In this document: in pieces, positions 58,284 through 64,000 of the stretch | Layout of the letters: the number at the start of each line of letters is the position of its first letter | Numbering within the stretch: the stretch's first letter is position 1 | NCBI RefSeq assembly: GCF_024347435.1 | Contig: NZ_AP025480.1 | Coordinates: forward strand, 1,798,001 to 1,862,000 | Length of the DNA stretch: 64,000 nt | Reading direction: 5' to 3' | Origin: Vibrio cyclitrophicus | GTDB taxonomy: Bacteria > Pseudomonadota > Gammaproteobacteria > Enterobacterales > Vibrionaceae | The notes under the pieces: generated by a model | What the model was told of the DNA's origin: nothing | Database searches by the model: none | Seen by the model: only the letters and a program-made list of their open reading frames with translations | Made by a program: the position numbers and the translations under genes

Positions 58284-59144
58284 ATGAGCAAATGGCCAAT
58301 ACGCTGGGATCTGCTGTTCCGCTACCGAATGATAGAAATCATTACATTATGGGAAGGGCGACTAACTACCAACCATTTGATTCAGAGCTTTGGTATTGGC
58401 AGACAGCAAGCTTCGAAAGACATCAACACCTATCTAACCGATGTAGCGCCAGGCAACCTTGTCTACGATAAGCAGTTAAAAGGCTACAAGCCCAGTGATA
58501 GCTTTATTCCAAAGCTAACGAGCGGTCATGCTGATGAATACTTACACATCCTATCTCGAAGTGAAGATATGACTGTGACTTTCAATGAGCTTGATATGGG
58601 CTTTGAAAATACGACGATGGTTCGCCCAGTGACACGCAACATTACACCCGAAATTTTACGACCATTAGTCCAAGCAATCAGAGAGAAGAAACGTGTCGAT
58701 TTAAGCTACACATCATTGAAGAATGGTGAAGAAGTAGAACGAATCATCTCTCCACATACGCTCGTTTGTACACCACTACGCTGGCATGTTCGAGCTTATT
58801 GCGAGCACTCAGAAGGCTATCGAGATTTCGTGCTGAGCAGAATTCGAGGTGTTCCAACTCTTGAGACAAAAAAAATAAAAGGGAAAGAACAAGATGAGCT
58901 TTGGAACACTCATCTCTCTATCAAGTTAATCCCCGACTCAAGATTGACCGAAGCCCAGGCCAAAGTGATTGCACACGACTACGGTATGGAAAAAGGCACC
59001 CTAGCAATACCGACGAACGCGGCACTGGTTCGCTATGTTCTGGATGCTTATAACATCGATATTAATGTGTTGAATTCGAACCCCAAAGGACAACAGATCA
59101 TCTTAGGGAATTTTGAGGAGCTGAGGCCGTATTTGGTTTTTTAG
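58284..59144 (+). CDS. WYL-domain transcriptional regulator (BrxR/CapW-like)
   Basis: 286 aa. The N-terminal winged helix-turn-helix is RWDLLFRYRMIEIITLWEGR with LIQSFGIGRQQASKDINTYL. A WYL domain starts near residue 130 (KRVDLSYTSLKNGEE, then ISPHTLVCTPLRWHVRAYCE, then GYRDFVLSRIRG). A C-terminal helical part follows. This matches BrxR/CapW/WYL repressors that guard defense operons and may sense nucleic acid or nucleotides. It is divergent from jetA with 147 bp between, the usual place for autoregulation and operon control. No operator was identified with confidence. Confidence 0.85.
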   Translation: MSKWPIRWDLLFRYRMIEIITLWEGRLTTNHLIQSFGIGRQQASKDINTYLTDVAPGNLVYDKQLKGYKPSDSFIPKLTSGHADEYLHILSRSEDMTVTFNELDMGFENTTMVRPVTRNITPEILRPLVQAIREKKRVDLSYTSLKNGEEVERIISPHTLVCTPLRWHVRAYCEHSEGYRDFVLSRIRGVPTLETKKIKGKEQDELWNTHLSIKLIPDSRLTEAQAKVIAHDYGMEKGTLAIPTNAALVRYVLDAYNIDINVLNSNPKGQQIILGNFEELRPYLVF

Positions 59145-59181
59145 GTGCGCGTGAATACTTTAAAAAGCATACAACGCACCT
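59143..59181. terminator. Possible terminator between WYL and epimerase genes
   Basis: AGGTGCG pairs with CGCACCT across a 25-nt loop, with TTTGTAGTCC after it on the plus strand and TAAAAAACC before it. The long loop makes it a weak candidate. It lies between the convergent WYL and epimerase genes. Confidence 0.35.
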
Positions 59182-59199
59182 TTGTAGTCCAGCATAAAA

Positions 59200-60240
59200 C
59201 TAAATCGACTCATCTGCACTCTTGATTTGTTGCTGAGAAATTCCCCGATAATCACTGTACCATTCCACGAAAGCTGTAACGCCTTCGTGGAATGGTACTT
59301 GTGGCCTAAACCCAATCTCATCAAAAATCTCTTTTACATCAGAGTATGTTGTATTCACTTCCCCTACCTGCATTGGCTTCAATTGCCTTATCGCAGATAC
59401 TCCCAGTTGACATTCCAACAAATCAATCATTTTTGTGAGTTTAACTGGAGCCCCGCTACCAACATTAAAAATCTGATATGGCGCCGAGCTTTGCGCAATA
59501 GTCTCGTGAGCTTTTAACCATTCTTGGTTTTTCTTGGGAATATTCTTTGTGACTCGAACTACTGCTTCTACAACGTCATCGATGTAAGTAAAGTCCCGAT
59601 AAAGTTCCCCGTTATTGAAAACATCGATCGGCCTTTTTTCAATCATTGCCTCTGTAAACTTATAGAACGCCATATCAGGTCGACTCCAGGGACCGTAAAC
59701 GCTGAAAAAACGCAGTCCTGTCGTTGGTAACCCATACATTTGAGAGTAGCTATGAGCCATTAACTCATTTGCCTTTTTAGTTGCAGCATAAAGAGAAACT
59801 GGGTGATCCACATTGTCATTCGCTGAAAATGGAATTTTATCGTTCAATCCATACACTGAGCTCGATGACGCATACACCAGGTGTTTAATTTTAAAACCTC
59901 GACAAGCCTCTAGGACTGAAAGAAAACCCATTAAGTTGCTCTGTCCATAGACCATAGGATCTTCCGAAGAGTAACGTACGCCAGCCTGCCCAGCTAAGTG
60001 AATCACGCACTCAAATTGCTCTTCATCAAATAAACGAGTTAATTCATCTGAGTTTTCGACACTCATGCAGTGAAATTCGAACCCTACATCTCCAATCCAT
60101 TCCAACCTCGCTTTTTTAAGGCCAACATCGTAATAGTCATTGAGGTTATCAATGCCGACCACATCGTATCCATCAGCACAAAGCCTGCGACAAATATGGC
60201 TACCGATAAAACCGGCGGCACCCGTTACAAGTGTTTTCAT
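59200..60240 (-). CDS. NAD-dependent nucleotide-sugar epimerase (UDP-glucuronate 4-epimerase-like)
   Basis: 346 aa from the ATG at 60240, which has an AGGAAG ribosome site; a longer start at 60279 lacks one. The N-terminus is KTLVTGAAGFIGSHICRRL (GxxGxxG NAD fold). VIHLAGQAGVRYSSEDP and the YxxxK pair (SLYAATKKANELMAHSYS) follow, and then GLRFFSVYGPWSRPDMA, typical of UDP-glucuronate 4-epimerases of the LpsL/WbnF group. It would make UDP-galacturonate for capsule or LPS. A perfect 15-bp inverted repeat lies inside its 3' part. The divergent glycosyltransferase genes suggest a polysaccharide locus. Confidence 0.9.
   Translation of the reverse strand: MKTLVTGAAGFIGSHICRRLCADGYDVVGIDNLNDYYDVGLKKARLEWIGDVGFEFHCMSVENSDELTRLFDEEQFECVIHLAGQAGVRYSSEDPMVYGQSNLMGFLSVLEACRGFKIKHLVYASSSSVYGLNDKIPFSANDNVDHPVSLYAATKKANELMAHSYSQMYGLPTTGLRFFSVYGPWSRPDMAFYKFTEAMIEKRPIDVFNNGELYRDFTYIDDVVEAVVRVTKNIPKKNQEWLKAHETIAQSSAPYQIFNVGSGAPVKLTKMIDLLECQLGVSAIRQLKPMQVGEVNTTYSDVKEIFDEIGFRPQVPFHEGVTAFVEWYSDYRGISQQQIKSADESI
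59257..59298. repeat. Perfect 15-bp inverted repeat inside epimerase gene
   Basis: GTACCATTCCACGAA (59257-59271) and TTCGTGGAATGGTAC (59284-59298) are exact reverse complements with a 12-nt loop. They encode part of VPFHEGVTAFVEWYS near the C-terminus. The mRNA could form a strong hairpin. Confidence 0.9.
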
Positions 60241-60375
60241 AGCCTTCCTGTAATTGAAAAAAACGCATAGATAATGCAAATGTTGATCAAATGCTCATAA
60301 ATGTCAGTCAGTTACATCACATACTCATCAATTTGCTTATTATAATCAAATCAATCATCAATCAAAGTCTCAATA

Positions 60376-61197
60376 ATGAATAATGTCATTGTGCTGATCG
60401 CTACAACGCCCAGGCTTTCACTACTTTCTGAGCATGCGCTTCCTTCAGTCATCAATCAAACATGCCAACCTAAAGCCGTTGTGCTCGTATCAGATACACG
60501 CTCACTAGATCGGAATGAAGTAGAGAACCTGCGTTCTGAACTCAAAAGTATTCCGCTGCGTGTATTAGTCAATTCACGTGCATCCGGCGCCGCTGGCAGT
60601 TGGAATACCGGTATCAACTATATCTCTTATAACTTTCCAAATAGCTATATCGCTATCATCGATGATGATGATGTTTGGCAGCCTGAGCATCTATCTTCTT
60701 GCCTGCTTAGCAGCGATGACGGAAAAGCAGATATCGTTCTGTCTGGTATCAATGTGAAGATTGATCACAAAACAGTCGCTACCAATATTCCCATAGATCT
60801 TGAGGTTAAAGACTTTCTAGTTGGTAACCCAGGATGGCAAGGCTCAAATACCTTTATTAAGACCGAACTTGCTACCAAAGTTGGTGGTTTCACTGACGGC
60901 TTAACTAGTGGAAATGATAAAGATTTTGCAATTCGAATTTTGGAGTCCGGATTAGTCACCATTCGCTATACCAATATGGCGACCGTAGATTGGATTTGCA
61001 ATCAAACACCCGATGCCCTTTCTGCCCCTGGCTCAAAACAGAAACTGCGCGGGTGCGCGCAGTTTCTAAAACTTCACGGAGAGAAAATGTCACAAAGTGA
61101 AATAGATATCTATTTCGAACGCGCCGCTGCGCTATTTGCACTTTCCAAGAACGATATATTAGACGAAATAAAACTTCTGGAGAGTTTCAATGGCTAA
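60376..61197 (+). CDS. Family 2 glycosyltransferase
   Basis: 273 aa GT-A enzyme. It starts NVIVLIATTPRLSLLSEHAL, then PSVINQTCQPKAVVLVSDT, then NSRASGAAGSWNTGINYI and IAIIDDDDVWQPEHLSSC, where DDDD holds the metal-binding DxD. Next comes GWQGSNTFIKTELATKVGGF and an acceptor-side ED-like GNDKDFAIRIL. It transfers a sugar to a polysaccharide or protein acceptor in the cytoplasm. Its stop overlaps the ATG of the next, larger glycosyltransferase gene by 8 bp, so the two are translationally coupled. Confidence 0.9.
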   Translation: MNNVIVLIATTPRLSLLSEHALPSVINQTCQPKAVVLVSDTRSLDRNEVENLRSELKSIPLRVLVNSRASGAAGSWNTGINYISYNFPNSYIAIIDDDDVWQPEHLSSCLLSSDDGKADIVLSGINVKIDHKTVATNIPIDLEVKDFLVGNPGWQGSNTFIKTELATKVGGFTDGLTSGNDKDFAIRILESGLVTIRYTNMATVDWICNQTPDALSAPGSKQKLRGCAQFLKLHGEKMSQSEIDIYFERAAALFALSKNDILDEIKLLESFNG

Positions 61198-64000
61198 CTT
61201 TCATCCACGCGCTCCTATTAAATACACTAAGATCTTGTGCGACCGAAACTTACGAGTTGCGCACACTTCGGCATCAGAATTTGACACTGCTGAAGTGGTA
61301 GTCGCGATTACCCACAAAAACCAACCGCAAGGCCTCATCCGCGCTCTTGACAGCGCACTTAAACAGTCTCTTACTCAAAAGCAGATTGCACGCATCGTTG
61401 TACTGGATGATAGCTCTGACATAAGTTGGGCATCGGAAGCAAGTGCTTTACTTCACCACCCAGCTGTTACCCTCTTGCAAGCAGAGTGCGGTTCGCCAGC
61501 TAGGGCACGCAACCTTCTCTTAGACTGGGCAGATACACAGCCATGTATACAATGGGTTGCGAGATTAGACGCTGACGATGAACTGTTTGCTAAAGATAGC
61601 CTGCATGGGCTTTGGAAGGCTGTTCGCGATACAGATAAAGTAGCGGCTCTGGGAAGCAACAAGCTGAGAAAAGGAGGGGTGATTCTCCAAAATGACAATA
61701 TCGCAAATCCAAACGAGCTCTGTAATCATCTAAGTTTAGCGGGATTTATCGATAATTTTGCTTCTGCCAAGCAACAACGAGAGCTTCCTTCATGCAACCT
61801 ATTACTGAAGAATAATCTAGGTATCAGGTACCCAAACATCAGAAGCGCAGAAGACCACTGGTTGGTCACTAAACTATTAATGCTAAATCCTTCCAAGGTA
61901 GCCGTTTGTTCTTATCCTATTTATGCCATCTACTCTCTTGATGGAGAAGATACAAAGACAAATAAGTCTAACGAAATTTGGCAAGATCAGAGAAATAGGC
62001 TTGCCTATGTTGCAAGAACATGGAGCACTCTATTGTCTACCAATCGCCATCTGTTAGGTGTTGGTATGGAGGGGGCGGTTTGGCTACAGCATAATCAAGT
62101 GGTTAAGGAGTTCTACCCTTGGGCTATTTCAGATACCGAAGTCCGAAGCCTGCGAACCTTACTCGCCGAAAAAGACCTTCCTATTTCTACGGTAACTTGG
62201 AGAAAGTGTGATGGTCTTTGGCAGTACAGCACCTCCTTCCAAAATAATGCATTAACTAATGAGAAGCTTTCCGAAAAATCCATTGTAGATTACCTCAAAA
62301 AACTCTATCACGCTGGAGTTTGCACTCTCAACATCAAGCGGGATAACTTAATTGTCACTCCACAAGGAGACCTGGAATACATTGATGTCGGAAAGGACCT
62401 ACAGCCTCTCACGTCCTCACGCTTTCGGGATATGTGTGCCCGCCTTTATTCTATTGGAATATTGGAGAATACTGACGAAGAAGTCGTACGTAGGCTAAGC
62501 TGGCGAAGACAAGATGATGCGTTGATGAGCCTTCCTGGATTCGAGCAGTTCTACCGCAAGTTAATCACTGAGCTTCATCCACAATGCGTCGAACCTTGCC
62601 GTAACCTAACACCGACGGTCTCGTGTAAGAGTGAATCTGTAACTCTAATGATCAAAGCCTGTGCGCAAGATGCTAAAGTACTTAGTGACCAAGTACTGCA
62701 TATCGTTACGCAGCTTCGCTACCCAATTGATTTCGCACAAACAGTTCTTCTGATTGATCCTCATGAGGGGCAATTTTTACGCCAGTATTCGAATCCAAAC
62801 CTAGCCTCCGTTATTGAACAAGCCGAGAGGCTGAGAGACAATGGACTAATTGACTCCGTGCTAGTTTCCCCTTCAAGCGCAACAACCATAAATACAACGT
62901 ATGAAAAATGGTTTGCACAGTCTAAGTGCGGAGAAACACATACCTGTCAAAATGCTCCCTTGTTCCCTCAGATCTGGGGATTTGACCAAGTTACGACTCG
63001 ATATGTACTGCAGTGCGATTTAGACGTGCTTATTGGTCGCCGCAATTGGCACCATGATTATATCGCCGACATGATTTACGCTTGTGAGCCTGAGGATGTA
63101 CTTGCTGTTGGCTTTAATATTCCCAAAAGCAGCTCTAATTTTAATCCTTATAAAGGAGCTCCGGGTGAATTTGCTCCTGAGGTCCGGTTCGGACTCTTGG
63201 ATCTCGGTAGGATTCGCCTTCAACTGCCAATTGAGAATCCCTTGGACAGAGGCAGATTCACTTTAACCTGGCATCGTGCACTACAACAAGCAATGAAATG
63301 TAAAGGGCTTCGCGCTGTACGTGGTGGGGATCCACAAAGTTACTACGTCCATCCTCGAAATGAACACAAACACCTTCCTGAACTTTCATTGGCAAGGGAC
63401 TTGATCTCTCAGGGAATCGAACCGACGAAGCAGCATGAGGAATTTGATTGGGTACCCGGCAATCATTGGCAATATGAACAAAGGCATGAAGCAATCGTTT
63501 TTTTATTAAAAGGTAGGTATACCGGCCACGCTCTACTAAAACGTTGCCTAGACTCATTGCGTAACCAGACAAATCAAAGCTTTGGTATTATCGTGATTGA
63601 CGACGCAAGTGGCTCCGCTCATAACTGGTGTTATCCAATGTTGTTGGATGAGCTTCAGGCTAAAACCACACTGGTAAGGCGCAGTTCTAACACTGGGAGA
63701 ATGCCAAACTTCATATTGGCAATAAAAGAGATCTGCCAAGATCCTAACTCTTTGGTTGTAGTGTTAGACCAAGATGACTGCTTAATGCAACCCAGCGTTG
63801 TTGATGCTTTGTATGCAGCCAGAAAACAGGGTGCGGACTTAGTTCAGATGCCTATGTTTCGTCCTAATAAACCACTGCATTTATACCAGCCTGATTACCG
63901 CAATCCTCGACTTGCTGCCGGTGCAAATGTATGGAGCCACATAAGGGGATTCACCAAAGCGTTGTTTGAACAAGTCCCCGAGAAATATTACAAACACAAA
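61190..64000 (+). CDS. Large multi-domain glycosyltransferase with kinase-like domain (open at window end)
   Basis: 937 codons remain open to the window edge, starting at ATG 61190 after GGAGA. Residues about 33-250 form a GT2 domain (EVVVAITHKNQPQGLIRAL, then RLDADDELF). Residues about 285-460 read like a protein-kinase fold: LGVGMEGAVW (glycine-rich loop), VVKEFY (lysine), CTLNIKRDNLIVTPQGD (catalytic-loop-like, N-x-K-R-D-N) and LEYIDVG (metal-binding D). Residues about 480-750 look like a second GT-A domain (TRYVLQCDLDVLIGR). From about 765 a third, GT2, domain begins (CLDSLRNQTNQSFGIIVIDD, then VVVLDQDDCL). This fits capsule or LPS assembly. The product of the kinase-like part is unknown. 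Confidence 0.8.
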   Translation, partial: MANFHPRAPIKYTKILCDRNLRVAHTSASEFDTAEVVVAITHKNQPQGLIRALDSALKQSLTQKQIARIVVLDDSSDISWASEASALLHHPAVTLLQAECGSPARARNLLLDWADTQPCIQWVARLDADDELFAKDSLHGLWKAVRDTDKVAALGSNKLRKGGVILQNDNIANPNELCNHLSLAGFIDNFASAKQQRELPSCNLLLKNNLGIRYPNIRSAEDHWLVTKLLMLNPSKVAVCSYPIYAIYSLDGEDTKTNKSNEIWQDQRNRLAYVARTWSTLLSTNRHLLGVGMEGAVWLQHNQVVKEFYPWAISDTEVRSLRTLLAEKDLPISTVTWRKCDGLWQYSTSFQNNALTNEKLSEKSIVDYLKKLYHAGVCTLNIKRDNLIVTPQGDLEYIDVGKDLQPLTSSRFRDMCARLYSIGILENTDEEVVRRLSWRRQDDALMSLPGFEQFYRKLITELHPQCVEPCRNLTPTVSCKSESVTLMIKACAQDAKVLSDQVLHIVTQLRYPIDFAQTVLLIDPHEGQFLRQYSNPNLASVIEQAERLRDNGLIDSVLVSPSSATTINTTYEKWFAQSKCGETHTCQNAPLFPQIWGFDQVTTRYVLQCDLDVLIGRRNWHHDYIADMIYACEPEDVLAVGFNIPKSSSNFNPYKGAPGEFAPEVRFGLLDLGRIRLQLPIENPLDRGRFTLTWHRALQQAMKCKGLRAVRGGDPQSYYVHPRNEHKHLPELSLARDLISQGIEPTKQHEEFDWVPGNHWQYEQRHEAIVFLLKGRYTGHALLKRCLDSLRNQTNQSFGIIVIDDASGSAHNWCYPMLLDELQAKTTLVRRSSNTGRMPNFILAIKEICQDPNSLVVVLDQDDCLMQPSVVDALYAARKQGADLVQMPMFRPNKPLHLYQPDYRNPRLAAGANVWSHIRGFTKALFEQVPEKYYKHK

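Overview
The window looks like chromosomal DNA of a marine Vibrio, probably near the Splendidus clade. I infer this from gene content and codon style (SbcCD, cry-DASH plus FeS-type photolyase, RIO kinase, secreted multi-domain chitinase, FhuBCD/TonB iron uptake, second PurA). No rRNA, tRNA or CRISPR array was seen.

Layout. (1) 1-6.7 kb: one end of an NRPS siderophore locus. It has an MbtH-like protein cut by the window edge, a cyclic-peptide-type ABC exporter, a FhuB-FhuD-FhuC uptake set on the minus strand and a divergent EntD-type phosphopantetheinyl transferase, with Fur-like sites. A hydroxamate siderophore such as amphibactin is possible but unproven. (2) 6.7-9.2 kb: a GNAT, a 44-aa zinc-ribbon protein, a PcfJ-like protein and a universal stress protein. 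(3) 9.4-14.7 kb: a light/DNA-repair set: cry-DASH with an internal tandem repeat, FeS-BCP photolyase, SDR, RIO kinase and DUF2256. (4) 14.9-32.7 kb: sbcDC and ordinary chromosomal genes, including a TonB receptor, a LysR regulator, a GH18 chitinase and a DHH phosphoesterase. (5) 32.8-34.9 kb: a group II (IIC-like) intron sitting just after the terminator of a chemotaxis receptor gene. (6) 35-41.4 kb: chemoreceptor, MarR regulator with DmeF-like metal exporter, LysR and a divergent second purA.

(7) 41.8-59.1 kb: a defense island, almost all on the minus strand. Its right half is an apparently intact operon: Wadjet-like JetABCD, then an HNH nuclease with a putative modified-base reader, a NUDIX hydrolase and a nuclease-helicase, with a divergent WYL-type regulator. 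Its left half is decaying. It holds a DUF6361-like fragment, an IS3-family element with a nonsense codon and no target duplication, an hsdR without its 5' part, a fused DNA-methylase/PtuA-like ATPase with an amber codon before its last 70 residues, and a frameshifted PtuB-like HNH gene.

(8) 59.2-64 kb: the start of a surface-polysaccharide region. It has a nucleotide-sugar epimerase, a GT2 glycosyltransferase and a very large open-ended glycosyltransferase that seems to carry a kinase-like domain between glycosyltransferase domains.

The best candidates for something undescribed are the seven-gene Wadjet-plus operon, the methylase-ATPase-HNH module and the glycosyltransferase/kinase fusion.
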